From the NCBI GenBank assembly GCA_016841625.1, contig JAENYU010000003.1, forward strand, positions 1 through 64,000: 64,000 bases of DNA. The letters are read 5' to 3'. Source of the stretch: Methanobacteriota archaeon (GTDB lineage: Archaea > Halobacteriota > Methanosarcinia > Methanosarcinales > Methanosarcinaceae). The first letter of the stretch is position 1; each line of letters starts with the position of its first letter. The position numbers and the translations under genes are program-made. Below, in pieces: positions 45,761 to 55,313 of the stretch. The notes below the pieces were generated by a model, which saw only the letters and a list, made by a program, of their open reading frames with translations, was not told where the DNA came from and ran no database searches.

Positions 45761-48103
45761 TTACAATTTTTCCGCAAGGCTGCCCGGGGCGAAACTGCCC
45801 GGAGCCTGGGATCTTGACTCCTTTTTTTCGGCATCAGAAGTTTTGATTTTTGAGAAAAAATCCTCAAGGATAGGCCCCACTTCAGCAGGGGCAACGTCAA
45901 GAAGTTCCCCACTATCTTCTATTGGGAAGTACTTGAAGACGGTAAATTTACCCAGTTTTTTCTGCAAGGTCCCCTGGTACCGGGCATCAAGCAAAATCCG
46001 GACCCCGAAGTCTTGGGGGGAGCGGACGACCCGGCCCATAGCCTGCCTAACCTTCCGGATAGTGGGCACCTGGACTGCATACTCCCAGCCTTCCCCACAA
46101 CCGAAGACCGTATCATAGGCAGATTCAACAGCCTTGATCCGGTCGTTCAGCGCAGGGTAGCCGACTCCGACCACGATCACAGTCCTCCCCCTGTTGTCCC
46201 TGAAATCCACGCCTTCGCTCAGGGTGCCCCAGAGGTAGGTGATAAGAACGGCTTTCTCGCCCTTGTCCCCGGTCCTGAAAAAGTCCTGCCTGACCTGCTG
46301 GGCCGAGACTCCTACCTCGTCCAGAAAAATAGGGATCGAGAGTTCCGGTTCAAGCAGTTTGGAGTAGCGGAGAGCCTCGGCGTAACTCTGGAAATAGATG
46401 ACAACGTTCCCCGGAGATGCGGAAACAGCTGCCATCAGAGCCTCTTTTATGCTGTCCAGGGTTTCCGGAAGGTCCCGGTTCTTTGCAAAGAGAGGGGGAA
46501 CCGAGACTGCAAGGCTCAACCTTCTTTCCGGAGGGAAGGTTGTCCCGTAGGTGATTTCCTCGACTTCCCTGGAAATGCCCAGCGTAGCCCGGACCATCTC
46601 GAAAGGCCTGAGGGTAGCCGACATGAGCACGCCCGCAAAAAGAGAGTCCATCAGGGGTTGGGTCACGTTTTTGGGGATGCAGGTAAAAAGCTCGATCCGC
46701 CCGTAAACCCTATCACTTTTCCAGTCCTTGCGCACGTTCAGGATGGGGTAGTAGTTCTGCCTGTCGGAAAGCACAAGGTAGGAAGAAAGGAAATCCGCAA
46801 CATAGCGGATCTGGGAACGCTTGGGCACGGCAAGAAGTCCTTTTTTATAGTTTTCGGCATAGATTTCCTCCAGCCTGCCCCCGAACTCACCGATTTCCCG
46901 GAGCCGGGTAAGAACACTTTCCTCGTCCGCAAACCCCTTTTTTTTCGCTTCGCGCAAGAAACGGACCTTCAACACATCAAAACGCTCGTAAGGGTCACTG
47001 ATCTGGATATCCTGCCAGTGTTTCCCAAGCCTGTTGCGTTCCCCGAACTTCAGTTTTGAGTCGTAGGTATCCTTCACGGCTTGCAACAGACAGGAAAAAA
47101 GCCTCTTTGCGTATATCCGGTTCGCATAATCCTCATCGAGAGGGATACCGTTCCCGCCTCCGAATCCCCCAGCTCCTGTTCCTGCTCCTCCGAACCCCGG
47201 GGAGTTGTCGGCTTCCGGGACTTCCCCTACTTCCGAGAGGGCTTTTTCGATGGAAAGTTCCGCAAGCGTAATAGAGGAATGAGACCGGGCTGAGGCTTCG
47301 ACGTTGTGCGCCTCGTCAAAGATCAGGATGACGTCCTCAGAATCCCTCTCGAGCCACTTCAGGAGGGTCATGAAAATTTCAGGGTTCAGGACGTGGTGGA
47401 AGTTGCATATCAGGAGTTCGGCATTTTTCAGCTCCTTCTTGAGAAGCTCGTACCCGCACATGTCCCGGTCTGCCGCATACTCCACGACATCTTCCGGGCT
47501 CCGGACATCCGAAAAAAGCCAGGAAGAAAACTCACTGCCCTCAAACCTCAACACCTCGTATAGCTTCTGACAGGAATTGTTTCGGAGGCCCCGGGCCTTT
47601 TTCCGGGCTTCCTCAAGTTCCTTTTCAAGCTCGTTTCGGAGGGCGTAGAGAGAAGGGTCTTTTGTCTTTTTGTACTTCTCAAAAGCGTCCTTGAGTTCCT
47701 TTTCTTTCGCGGCAACTTCCCTTTCAAATTCCAGGAGGTCGTAGGTGTTTTCCCCCTTAAGCTTGCACTCCTCATAATCGAGCTTCTCGGGGCACATCGC
47801 CGTTTTTCCTTTGAAGACGATGGTCTTGATGTCATTGTCCCGGTTAATCTCCCTTGCCTCATTGATGAACTGGACCATCTGCTGGTGGACATTGGTAACT
47901 ATAATCACGATTTTGTTGAGCTTTCTTCCCACATCCAGCGCCGGGGCAAGGGCACTAAGGGTCTTTCCCGTGCCGCATGCCCCTTCAAAGAGCACTATTT
48001 TTTGCTCAAGAAGAGCGGCATGGATTTTGTCCATGGCTTCTGCCTGGTTAGGGTAACAGCTCTGTTTTGTAAAATACCGCATGTATCCGTTCTTCTTCAT
48101 CAT
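45761..48103 (-). CDS. XPD/Rad3-like Fe-S DNA helicase
   Basis: A 780-residue superfamily 2 helicase, 5'-3', of the XPD/Rad3/DinG group used in DNA repair. Walker A GACGTGKT is at 41-48 and the DEAH box at 263-266. Four cysteines for a [4Fe-4S] cluster lie at about 104, 113, 178 and 216. Motif VI AMGRVVRSPQDFGVRILLD is near residue 705. A Gly-rich insert is near 305-325. It is monocistronic on the minus strand. Confidence 0.92.
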   Translation of the reverse strand: MMKKNGYMRYFTKQSCYPNQAEAMDKIHAALLEQKIVLFEGACGTGKTLSALAPALDVGRKLNKIVIIVTNVHQQMVQFINEAREINRDNDIKTIVFKGKTAMCPEKLDYEECKLKGENTYDLLEFEREVAAKEKELKDAFEKYKKTKDPSLYALRNELEKELEEARKKARGLRNNSCQKLYEVLRFEGSEFSSWLFSDVRSPEDVVEYAADRDMCGYELLKKELKNAELLICNFHHVLNPEIFMTLLKWLERDSEDVILIFDEAHNVEASARSHSSITLAELSIEKALSEVGEVPEADNSPGFGGAGTGAGGFGGGNGIPLDEDYANRIYAKRLFSCLLQAVKDTYDSKLKFGERNRLGKHWQDIQISDPYERFDVLKVRFLREAKKKGFADEESVLTRLREIGEFGGRLEEIYAENYKKGLLAVPKRSQIRYVADFLSSYLVLSDRQNYYPILNVRKDWKSDRVYGRIELFTCIPKNVTQPLMDSLFAGVLMSATLRPFEMVRATLGISREVEEITYGTTFPPERRLSLAVSVPPLFAKNRDLPETLDSIKEALMAAVSASPGNVVIYFQSYAEALRYSKLLEPELSIPIFLDEVGVSAQQVRQDFFRTGDKGEKAVLITYLWGTLSEGVDFRDNRGRTVIVVGVGYPALNDRIKAVESAYDTVFGCGEGWEYAVQVPTIRKVRQAMGRVVRSPQDFGVRILLDARYQGTLQKKLGKFTVFKYFPIEDSGELLDVAPAEVGPILEDFFSKIKTSDAEKKESRSQAPGSFAPGSLAEKL

Positions 48104-48573
48104 GAAGAGTTCCCCGGGACCTGGCAGATCCGTAACATTCTCTGCCTACCCCGCCTTTTTAAAGATTAAATCAAAGTTTTTGCGTAACGTTTATCGTTTT
48201 ATGTACCTGAAAGCTGCTTAAATAGCTTGTGCATCCCCGGAGTGAAAGTGTTCCGGAAAATCGGGAGAGAAGGAAGAGAGACAGGGAAAGTCGAAAGGAA
48301 AGTTGAAAGGAAAGGGAAAAAGGAGAAAGAAAAGAGACGGGGGAAAAGACAGGGGAAAAAACGGGGAAAAAAGAGAAGGAAAATTCACACTGTGCCCTTT
48401 TTGTTAGTGAGTTCCCGGATTGTGCGTATGACATATAAGTATGGTTATTGTAAATTAGATATCAACAAGCTTGATTGTTGAATGGAAACAATTTCAAGAT
48501 AAAAAACGCAGTAATTTTCGAATTAATAAGTGTGGTTGATAATACAGGTAATTGATAACGGGAGAGAATCGCA
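48104..48573. other. Spacer with purine-rich tract
   Basis: No supportable gene. A tract at about 48250-48385 is almost pure A/G on the plus strand, with short repeats such as gaaaggaaag and ggggaaaa. AT-rich sequence near 48470-48560 probably holds the promoter of the flavoprotein gene. Confidence 0.5.
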
Positions 48574-49131
48574 ATGAAAGTCATAGCAATCGTAGGAAGT
48601 CCACGAGAGAACGGAAACACTAACACCCTTGTCCAGCAGGTGCTTGAGGGCGCGGCTGAAGCTGGAGCAGAGACAAAAACTTACATACTCAACGAAATGG
48701 ACTACAGAGGCTGCCAGGCTTGCAACTACTGTAAGGCCAACGATGAGTGCAAGCTTGAAGACGACCTGGTAGAAGTTTTCGAGGAACTCAAAGCAGCAGA
48801 CGGAATTGTTTTCGGGTCCCCCATCTACTTTTCCCAGTTTACAGGCCAGATGCGGCTCTTTCTGGACCGCTGCTACTCCCTGGTAAACCCTGACTATTCC
48901 TCACGGGTCCCGGGCGGAAAGAAGGCAGTGCTGGTAGGCGCCCAGGGCATGCCGGACCCTGCGGCCTACGCCGGAGTCTTCGAAGAGTTCGGAGGAGAAA
49001 TTTCCCGCTTCCTGGGAATGGAAGTAAAGGACACCCTCATAGCGGCAGGGGGCGCTGCGCCAGGAGATGTCAGGGAAAATGCCGAACTTATGGAAAAGGC
49101 GAAGAACACAGGCCTGAACCTTTTCAAGTAA
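48574..49131 (+). CDS. Iron-sulfur flavoprotein (Isf-like), copy 1
   Basis: A 185-residue FMN-binding flavodoxin-fold protein of the NADPH-dependent FMN reductase family. The phosphate loop GSPRENGNTNTL (8-19) binds FMN. The compact cysteine motif C47-x2-C50-x2-C53-x5-C59 is that of Methanosarcina iron-sulfur flavoprotein (Isf), which holds a [4Fe-4S] cluster and can reduce oxygen or peroxide. It is followed by a nitroreductase and a second Isf-like gene, all on the plus strand. Confidence 0.88.
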   Translation: MKVIAIVGSPRENGNTNTLVQQVLEGAAEAGAETKTYILNEMDYRGCQACNYCKANDECKLEDDLVEVFEELKAADGIVFGSPIYFSQFTGQMRLFLDRCYSLVNPDYSSRVPGGKKAVLVGAQGMPDPAAYAGVFEEFGGEISRFLGMEVKDTLIAAGGAAPGDVRENAELMEKAKNTGLNLFK

Positions 49132-49230
49132 AACGAAAAAAATCGGGAGGGGGACCCAGATAGGCATTTCCTCCCCCGTACCACCCATACAACCCATGCC
49201 TTTTTTGGAAAGGGAAAAGGAGGCAATAAT

Positions 49231-49755
49231 ATGGATACTCTCGAAGCAATCCACACTCGAAGAAGCATACGAAAATATACCGACAGGCCCGTTCCACGGG
49301 AACTTGTTAAAGAACTGCTCCGGGCTGCCATGTGCGCCCCTTCTGCAGTCAACGCCCAGCCCTGGGTCTTTATCGTGATCGACGACCCCAAACTGCTTGA
49401 TGAGATCCCAACTTTCAGCCCCTACGCAGGCATGTGCAGGGAGGCGCAGCTTGCGGTTCTGGTTTGCGGGGATACGACCCAGGAAAAAGCTCCCGGCTAC
49501 TGGGTGCAGGACTGCTCGGCAGCAACCCAGAACCTCCTGCTAGCGGCTCATGCCCTTGGCCTCGGCGCGGTCTGGACAGGGATCTACCCGATGGAAGACA
49601 GGGTTGATGGTTTCAGAAAAGCATTCGGACTTCCAGAGCATGTAATTCCTCTGGGGCTGGTGCCCATTGGTTATCCTGCCCAGCAGCCCGGAATTCAGGA
49701 CCGATACACAGAGGAGAAAGTCTATCACAACAGGTACGGGAAGAGGGGAGAATAA
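49231..49755 (+). CDS. Nitroreductase-family FMN oxidoreductase
   Basis: A 174-residue nitroreductase-like flavoprotein. The start DTLEAIHTRRSIRKYTDRPVP carries the FMN-contacting Arg residues. AAMCAPSAVNAQPW near residue 35, LLAAHALGLGAVWTGIYP near 112 and the C-terminal LGLVPIGYPAQ match the family. It lies 99 bases after the Isf-like gene. The natural substrate is unknown; flavin, quinone or redox defence roles are known for relatives. Confidence 0.9.
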   Translation: MDTLEAIHTRRSIRKYTDRPVPRELVKELLRAAMCAPSAVNAQPWVFIVIDDPKLLDEIPTFSPYAGMCREAQLAVLVCGDTTQEKAPGYWVQDCSAATQNLLLAAHALGLGAVWTGIYPMEDRVDGFRKAFGLPEHVIPLGLVPIGYPAQQPGIQDRYTEEKVYHNRYGKRGE

Positions 49756-49927
49756 TTCGCTTAATGGTCGTTCCTGAGACGGATCAAGAAAAACGAATAG
49801 CTGGATATGTAGACGTTTTCTTCCAAATAATGGTTTTTACATCCAATAATGGTTCCGAATAGCGGAGGAAGGTACTGAAAGATAAAAAACCGCGACAAAG
49901 GAGATCAGAGACGACACACTACCTATA

Positions 49928-50002
49928 GTACTACACTGAGGGTACTACACTGAGGGTACTACACTGAGGGTACTACACTGAGGGTACTACACTGAGGGTA
50001 CT
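49928..50002 (+). repeat. 14-base tandem repeat (5 perfect copies)
   Basis: The unit gtactacactgagg is repeated exactly at 49928, 49942, 49956, 49970 and 49984, and a sixth begins (gtact). It ends 39 bases before the second Isf-like gene. Confidence 0.97.
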
Positions 50003-50041
50003 GAAATAAAGGACATGAGAGCAAATTGGAGGAGTTGAGAA

Positions 50042-50617
50042 ATGAAAGTCGTAGCATTCAACGGAAGCCCGCGAAAAGAAGGGAACACTGCAGCCCTGAT
50101 AGGCCATGTCTTATCAGAGCTTGAGAAGGAAGGAATCGAAACCGAAATGGTGCAGATCGGGGGGAAAAGCATTCACGGCTGCACGGCCTGTGCAAAATGC
50201 TTTGAGAACAGGGACAAAAAGTGCGTCATCGACAAGGATATTGTAAACGACTGCATCGAAAAGATGCTTGAAGCCGACGGAATAATTCTGGCCTCTCCGA
50301 CCTACTTTTCGGACCTGACCCCTGAACTCAAAGCCCTGATCGACAGGGCAGGTTTCGTTGCAAAAGCCAATGACGAGATGTTCAGGCGCAAGGTAGGAGC
50401 AGCCGTCGTTGCCGTAAGAAGGGCAGGCTCGATCCATGTTTTTGACTCTATCAACCACTTTTTCACCATATCCCAGATGATAATTCCGGGGTCAAGTTAC
50501 TGGAACATAGGAATCGGGCTTGGGGAAGGAGACGTGGAGAATGATGAAGAGGGCATCAGGACCATGGAGAACCTTGCACAGAACATGGCGTGGCTACTGA
50601 AGAAAATAAATGCATGA
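50042..50617 (+). CDS. Iron-sulfur flavoprotein (Isf-like), copy 2
   Basis: A 191-residue paralogue of the protein at 48574. It has the [15 protein letters not shown] loop and the motif C47-x2-C50-x2-C53-x7-C61 ([17 protein letters not shown]) for a [4Fe-4S] cluster. [19 protein letters not shown] near residue 83 is typical of NADPH-dependent FMN reductases. GGAG at 50031-50034 fits the ATG. A 14-base repeat array lies just upstream and could affect its promoter. Confidence 0.88.
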   Translation: MKVVAFNGSPRKEGNTAALIGHVLSELEKEGIETEMVQIGGKSIHGCTACAKCFENRDKKCVIDKDIVNDCIEKMLEADGIILASPTYFSDLTPELKALIDRAGFVAKANDEMFRRKVGAAVVAVRRAGSIHVFDSINHFFTISQMIIPGSSYWNIGIGLGEGDVENDEEGIRTMENLAQNMAWLLKKINA

Positions 50618-50657
50618 AAGTTAGCGGACTGCCCTGAAAATACACATTTAGCCGGAT

Positions 50658-50696
50658 CCGGGGGTTTACAGTGCTTCCTGATCCCCGGTCTGTATT
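50658..50696 (+). terminator. Possible terminator after Isf-like copy 2
   Basis: A GC stem (ccgggg 50658-50663 with ccccgg 50683-50688) with a 19-base loop is followed by tctgtattttta. Confidence 0.4.
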
Positions 50697-50730
50697 TTTA
50701 GTTAGAATTCACTTAATCCGGATCCTCCCA

Positions 50731-50750
50731 CGGTCGTGCTTGCACGACCG
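50731..50750. repeat. Perfect short hairpin
   Basis: An 8-bp perfect stem (cggtcgtg / cacgaccg) closes a 4-base cttg loop and is followed by a weak T tract. It stands isolated in an AT-rich spacer and may be a terminator or a relic of a mobile element end. Confidence 0.5.
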
Positions 50751-51240
50751 GCCTTTCCTTAAAAGTGCGTAATTATTCAGGTATCAACGGAACTCCCTGA
50801 AGTGCCGCATAAAGTGAATCAATTACAGACATCATATTTTTAGATTGGGAATGAAGGTTAATGTTTTCTAATCTACCTGAGATCTAATGACTCTTAAAGC
50901 TTCTTCATAAAGGGGCAATCGAACTCTTTTATTTATTTAATTCAAACGTGTCGCTACATTATTAAATAATTAAAGGTTTATAGAATTGCCCATATTATTT
51001 GGAGAGAAGCCCAAAAGATTCGATTCAATCTTAACCTCATTCGATTCAATCTCGAGACTCTCTATATGGTCAACAATGGCCTCTGGATTAGAGTAACATA
51101 GAAATTGGATTTCATCACTTTCCATACAAAACACGAAATGAATGATTTTTATATTAGTCAATATGAAAATCAGCATTGAGTGTAGCAGAAAAATAAGTTA
51201 GGAGCAAAGGTAGCTGAATAATTACCAAAAAAGAAAGATA
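50751..51240. other. AT-rich spacer, nothing supportable
   Basis: No gene could be supported. A 68-codon minus frame at 50970-51176 has no ribosome site or family. Confidence 0.4.
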
Positions 51241-51244
51241 AAAA

Positions 51245-51260
51245 GCACCTGTGAAGGTGC
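51245..51260 (-). terminator. Terminator of the pilin-like gene
   Basis: A 6-bp stem (gcacct / aggtgc) with a 4-base loop is followed, on the minus strand, by a run of Ts. It lies 14 bases after the pilin-like stop. Confidence 0.65.
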
Positions 51261-51273
51261 CAAATATTCGTGC

Positions 51274-51717
51274 TTAGAACCTCAGTTCCTTGTCAGCGAT
51301 AAGCTGCTTTGTCTTGACGTCAACAATCTTGATGGTAACGAATTCTCCTTTACCCATAGTCATTACGGAATCATTATCAGAATAAAGATCAAGAACTTCC
51401 GTCATTCCAACATCGAAAGTGTCAGTGCAATTTTCGATATAAAGTTCAGTGGTGCCTGTTGCGTTTGCAAGCATGATCTTTGTCGCCGAAGTGTCATTTA
51501 GACGGATGGTGTCTCCACCAAGGTGCTCAAGCTTTACAGTGTCTTGGTCTACCACGAGAATATCAATGTTCGCCTGCGGTGCGGATTCGGCGGGTCCCTG
51601 GCCGAAAACGGATGAACCGATTGCGGCGGCGAGGATGACGGTGATTGCAACCATCAACACGACACCGATAACCGGGGACACTGCGTCGTCTTTCTTGAAA
51701 ATGTTCTTAATGTCCAT
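51274..51717 (-). CDS. Archaeal type IV pilin-like protein
   Basis: A 147-residue protein with an archaeal pilin N-terminal domain: a charged leader (MDIKNIFKKDD) and then the AVSPVIGVVLMVAITVILAAAI hydrophobic helix. A beta-rich, acidic extracellular domain follows. Such proteins are processed by prepilin peptidase and form surface filaments or remain as membrane-anchored surface proteins. GGAGGGT precedes the ATG. It is monocistronic with its own terminator and a likely TATA box (minus strand, near 51800-51812). Confidence 0.88.
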   Translation of the reverse strand: MDIKNIFKKDDAVSPVIGVVLMVAITVILAAAIGSSVFGQGPAESAPQANIDILVVDQDTVKLEHLGGDTIRLNDTSATKIMLANATGTTELYIENCTDTFDVGMTEVLDLYSDNDSVMTMGKGEFVTIKIVDVKTKQLIADKELRF

Positions 51718-51744
51718 ATATACCCTCCTGCTTTCAAGGCATCT

Positions 51745-51760
51745 CAGGCTGGGAAGCCTG
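51745..51760 (-). promoter_or_regulatory. Leader hairpin before the pilin ribosome site
   Basis: A 6-bp perfect stem (caggct / agcctg) with a 4-base loop sits about 15 bases upstream of the GGAGGGT ribosome site of the pilin-like gene. It could affect translation or mRNA stability. Confidence 0.35.
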
Positions 51761-51799
51761 ATATCACCTTAATATACAAATATGTCGATGTACTTTGAT

Positions 51800-51812
51800 T
51801 TTATATATACTA
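51800..51812 (-). promoter_or_regulatory. Candidate TATA box of the pilin-like gene
   Basis: On the minus strand this reads tagtatatataaa, a good archaeal TATA sequence, about 90 bases before the start codon. Confidence 0.45.
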
Positions 51813-52181
51813 AGATATCATAACTGCGTGTAATAGTATCTAATGTTTGTAGAATATGCTTTGCTACAGACACCCCAATATACTTTAGGATCTAAAGTAA
51901 ATAAATTTTTCGGAAGAGATATTAAATTCGTACGATTTTAAAAATATAATTTTATAGTCAAGTTTATAGAATAGAGATAAATGATGGACTCCTAACGGAG
52001 AGCTGGATAAAACAAGGTGAACCTTCTACTCAGGAGTTCAAATTCGGCATAGATGCGGATGAGAGGAGTATGGAACTTTCTACATAGATTACCTTGCAGT
52101 CCGCCTGAACTAACGGAAAAGAAAAAGGCATATGGAAGCATTTTTGCGCCATATACAAAGGATACAGGAAAACCGATCCAT
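51813..52181. other. Spacer before the fdhD-like gene
   Basis: AT-rich with no supportable gene. The frame continuing upstream of the fdhD-like ATG at 52182 has no family resemblance. Confidence 0.4.
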
Positions 52182-52895
52182 ATGCCTGAAAAATACACCA
52201 CTCCTTACCCTGCAAAGAGAATCTATCCCGACGGCAGGGCAGAAGATACGGAGGTATTGCTTGCAAGGGAATGCCCTGTGAAACTTTTTCTAAACGGCAA
52301 GCATTTTACAACTCTTCTTGCCTCACCTGCCCATTTCAGGGAACTTGCAGCAGGACACATGATCTCCGAAGGAATCCTTACATTCGAAGAGATAGCCGGG
52401 ATCACGATTGAGGGGAACAGGGTAGAAATAAAGACTGTCAACCCCGAAACAAGGCAGCTGGAAAGTAGAAAAGACCCACTTGTAAGTTCGGATGCGGTTT
52501 TCGGGATAAAAGCAATCTTTGCAGGGATGGAATACCTTAGCTCCGAAACCTACAAAGTCACCCGGGGGACGCACCTCGCAGCCCTCGTAGACCGGACCGG
52601 AAAACTCATTTTTCAGGTCGTGGACGTGGGCAGGCACAACGCCTTTGACAAAGCGATAGGGTATGCCCTCCTTAACGGGCTTCCACTCTCGGAGATGTAC
52701 CTTCTTTCAACAGGCAGGCAGCCGGAATACATGGTAATGAAAGCCGCACGGGCAGGCATCCCCCTTGTAGTCACAAAAGCCATGCCCTTCGATTCGGGGG
52801 TTGAAGCTGCAAAAAAGGCAAATATGGGGCTTGTAGGGCAGCTCAAAAAGGAATCCATGCTGATCTTTGCCAATGAATGGCGGGTAAGGGTTTAA
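52182..52895 (+). CDS. FdhD-family sulfurtransferase-like protein lacking the CxxC motif
   Basis: A 237-residue FdhD homologue. FdhD passes sulfur to the molybdenum/tungsten cofactor of formate dehydrogenase. Family segments are clear: HFRELAAGHMISEGIL near residue 50, VVDVGRHNAFDKAIGYAL near 148 and STGRQPEYMVMKAARAGIPLV near 178. However, the CGxCG-type cysteine loop that carries the sulfur in Escherichia coli FdhD is missing. The region between ESRKDPLVSS and YLSSET has no cysteine, and the only cysteine is near residue 31. The ATG at 52182 is chosen by homology. No formate dehydrogenase gene is adjacent. Confidence 0.85.
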   Translation: MPEKYTTPYPAKRIYPDGRAEDTEVLLARECPVKLFLNGKHFTTLLASPAHFRELAAGHMISEGILTFEEIAGITIEGNRVEIKTVNPETRQLESRKDPLVSSDAVFGIKAIFAGMEYLSSETYKVTRGTHLAALVDRTGKLIFQVVDVGRHNAFDKAIGYALLNGLPLSEMYLLSTGRQPEYMVMKAARAGIPLVVTKAMPFDSGVEAAKKANMGLVGQLKKESMLIFANEWRVRV

Positions 52896-53012
52896 GCCGG
52901 ATTGTATCTGACAAAAAACAGAATCAAAAACAAAAAGGTCCTCTTGAGGGAGTGAAGCGACCGAAAAGGACGCGTGCTCCCGATGCGCAACTCGGGAAGC
53001 GCAACTCGGCTG

Positions 53013-53588
53013 TTAGAGCACGCCTTTTGTACTCTTTATGCCCTCACCTTCGACTTTTACGGCCCTTTTCAGGGCATGGGCAAAGGCTTTGAAGAGAGCT
53101 TCGATTTTGTGGTGGTCATTTTCCCCGTAGACGCTGGCATGTACGGTGATTTTTGCATTCGAAGCCAGGGTCTCAAAGAAATGCTTCACAAGCTGGGTGC
53201 CTAACTGCCCCACCTGAGGGCTCTCAAATTCGGCATTCAGGACAAGGTAGCTGCGCCCCCCCAGGTCCAGAGCAACTTCTGCCAGAGCTTCATCCATTGG
53301 GATTCTGGCTTCCCCGAAGCGAGCGATCCCGGCCATGTCCCCCAGGGCATCGGAAAGAGCCTTGCCGAGGACTATAGCCGTATCCTCTACCAGATGGTGC
53401 TCGTCCACATGGAGGTCGCCTTCGGCGTGCAGTTTAAGGTCGATGTCCGAATGTCTTGCAAAGGAAATCAGCATATGGTCAAAAAAACCGAGACCTGTGC
53501 TTACCTCAGCAAGCCCCGACCCATCCAGGTCAAGCTCAAGCTGGATATCGGTTTCCTTTGTTTTGCGGGAAATTCTGGCAGTCCTCAT
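53013..53588 (-). CDS. hisB: Imidazoleglycerol-phosphate dehydratase
   Basis: A 191-residue enzyme of histidine synthesis that dehydrates imidazoleglycerol phosphate. The manganese-binding histidine motifs are present: [16 protein letters not shown] near residue 34, [15 protein letters not shown] near 61, and [16 protein letters not shown] with [18 protein letters not shown] toward the end. The ATG at 53588 matches family length; upstream codons overlap the hisA 3' region. Third gene in a hisG-hisA-hisB run. Confidence 0.95.
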   Translation of the reverse strand: MRTARISRKTKETDIQLELDLDGSGLAEVSTGLGFFDHMLISFARHSDIDLKLHAEGDLHVDEHHLVEDTAIVLGKALSDALGDMAGIARFGEARIPMDEALAEVALDLGGRSYLVLNAEFESPQVGQLGTQLVKHFFETLASNAKITVHASVYGENDHHKIEALFKAFAHALKRAVKVEGEGIKSTKGVL

Positions 53589-53655
53589 ATAGCACACATT
53601 CTCTTTTAAATTTCTTAAATACTTTGCCCCGGCTGCCCTGGCAAGTTGCGGCACA

Positions 53656-54390
53656 TCAGTCCTTTGCCGCCTCGATTGCTTCTTCAAGGGTAAACCTGCC
53701 GGTGTAAAGAGCACTTCCGACAACAACCCCTGAAGCCCCGGTCTGCTTCAGGACATCCAGGTCGGCAAGGGAACTGACCCCGCCGGAAGCAATCACGGGG
53801 ATGCTGACGGAATCTACAAGTTCCTTTGTGGGGAGGGGGTTTACACCCTGCATCAGGCCTTCGGAGTCGATGTTCGTGAAAAGCAGGCTACCTGCCCCCA
53901 GGTCTTCGAACTTCCTGCCCATATCCACGGGAGTATGTTCGGACTCCTCGGTCCAGCCTTTGATCGAGATTTTTCCGTTCTTTGCGTCCAGGGCAACGTT
54001 TATGTGTTCGCTCCCGAAAGCATCGGAAAGCCGTTTCACAAGTTCCGGGTCCTGGAGAGCTGCGGTTCCAAGGATAACCCTGTAAACCCCAAGTTTGAGA
54101 AGGGCTGCCGCATCGTCAAAACTTCGGATCCCCCCTCCCACCTGGATGCGAACCCCATTTTCCCGGCATGCCTCAACTATCTTTTCTATAATGGGGGCAT
54201 TCTTGCGCACCCCTTCAATCGCCCCGTCCAGGTCCACCAGGTGCAGGGTCTTTGCCCCCTGCCCGACCCATTCCAGAGCAACTGCCAGGGGGTCGTCCAG
54301 GGATACAATCTCACTGCCCGGAACTCCCTGCACCAGCTGCACACATTTTCCACCTTTCATGTCCACTGCGGGGATCACTTCAAAAGCCAC
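53656..54390 (-). CDS. hisA: Phosphoribosyl-formimino-AICAR-phosphate isomerase
   Basis: A 244-residue TIM-barrel isomerase of histidine synthesis. It begins [18 protein letters not shown], with the catalytic aspartate in PAVDMKGG. A second one is in [12 protein letters not shown], and phosphate-binding [13 protein letters not shown] and [11 protein letters not shown] are near the end. The start is the GTG at 54390, which has an AGAGGTGG ribosome site 6 bases upstream and gives the family length. It follows hisG by 56 bases. Confidence 0.94.
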   Translation of the reverse strand: MAFEVIPAVDMKGGKCVQLVQGVPGSEIVSLDDPLAVALEWVGQGAKTLHLVDLDGAIEGVRKNAPIIEKIVEACRENGVRIQVGGGIRSFDDAAALLKLGVYRVILGTAALQDPELVKRLSDAFGSEHINVALDAKNGKISIKGWTEESEHTPVDMGRKFEDLGAGSLLFTNIDSEGLMQGVNPLPTKELVDSVSIPVIASGGVSSLADLDVLKQTGASGVVVGSALYTGRFTLEEAIEAAKD

Positions 54391-54446
54391 GGCATTCCAC
54401 CTCTTCAAGATAAATTGGGAATTTAAGCCTGAAAGCAACAGGCCTT

Positions 54447-55313
54447 TCAGGGCATGACCCTTTCAATGGGAACTACAAGGATGTCCCTTGCCCCGACCTT
54501 TTTCAACTTGTTTACGATGGTGAAGATAAGGTCCGCGTTCACAACGGCATGGACGGCAAGGATTGGCTCGTCCTGGGACTTGCGGGACTCAACCTTCATG
54601 ATAGTGGGGCCCGACATCCCGGGAAGGACCTGTTTTACGGCTTCAAGGGAATTTTCGGGAACGTTCATCATAAGGTAGCGCTTTTCCTTTGCGTTGAGTA
54701 CGCTTTCAAGTGCGGTTTTGATGTCCAGAATCTTTTCCTTTGTTCTGAGGCTCTCCCTGTTTGCAATCAGGTAGACAGAGGAAGAAAAAGCCCTGTCAAT
54801 CACTTTCAGGCGGTTGATCATGAGAGTGGTCCCGGAACTTGAGATGTCAACAATGGCATCGGCAATCCCCACATGGGGGGTCATTTCGCAGGCCCCGCTG
54901 ACCTTTATAATCTCTACGTTTATCCCGAGCTTTTCGAAATACTGAGCCGTAATTCCCGGGAATTCCGTTGCAACCTTTTTTCCTTCCAGGTCTTCCGGCT
55001 TTTTGACACCCGAATCCTCGGGCACGGCCAGGACCAGGTTTGCCCTTCCGAATTTAAGGTCAAGCAGGGTCTCTACATCCGCCCCACATTCCGTAATCAG
55101 GTCCATGCCCGTAATGCCGACGTCAGCAGCCCCGTCCTGCACGTACTCGGGGATGTCTGCGGCCCTTGCGAAAAGGATGCTGATTTCGGGATCTATGGTT
55201 TTTGCGAAAAGTTTCCGGCTAGCTCCCCCGCTGATGGGAAGCCCCGCATCACTGAAAATTGAGATGGTGGGATCGTGAAGGCGACCCTTATTGGGTATTG
55301 CAATGCGAATCAT
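54447..55313 (-). CDS. hisG: ATP phosphoribosyltransferase (long form)
   Basis: A 288-residue long-form HisG, the first enzyme of histidine synthesis. It begins IRIAIPNKGRLHDPT, and the segment EYVQDGAADVGITGMDLI is near residue 60. The C-terminal ~75 residues (from LEAVKQVLPGMSGPTIM) form the regulatory domain that binds histidine. It heads the his run. Confidence 0.95.
   Translation of the reverse strand: MIRIAIPNKGRLHDPTISIFSDAGLPISGGASRKLFAKTIDPEISILFARAADIPEYVQDGAADVGITGMDLITECGADVETLLDLKFGRANLVLAVPEDSGVKKPEDLEGKKVATEFPGITAQYFEKLGINVEIIKVSGACEMTPHVGIADAIVDISSSGTTLMINRLKVIDRAFSSSVYLIANRESLRTKEKILDIKTALESVLNAKEKRYLMMNVPENSLEAVKQVLPGMSGPTIMKVESRKSQDEPILAVHAVVNADLIFTIVNKLKKVGARDILVVPIERVMP

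Noticed and set aside
50731-50750. IS200/IS605-type end hairpin
   Set aside because: A single perfect hairpin without a matching second end or a transposase; a terminator is simpler.
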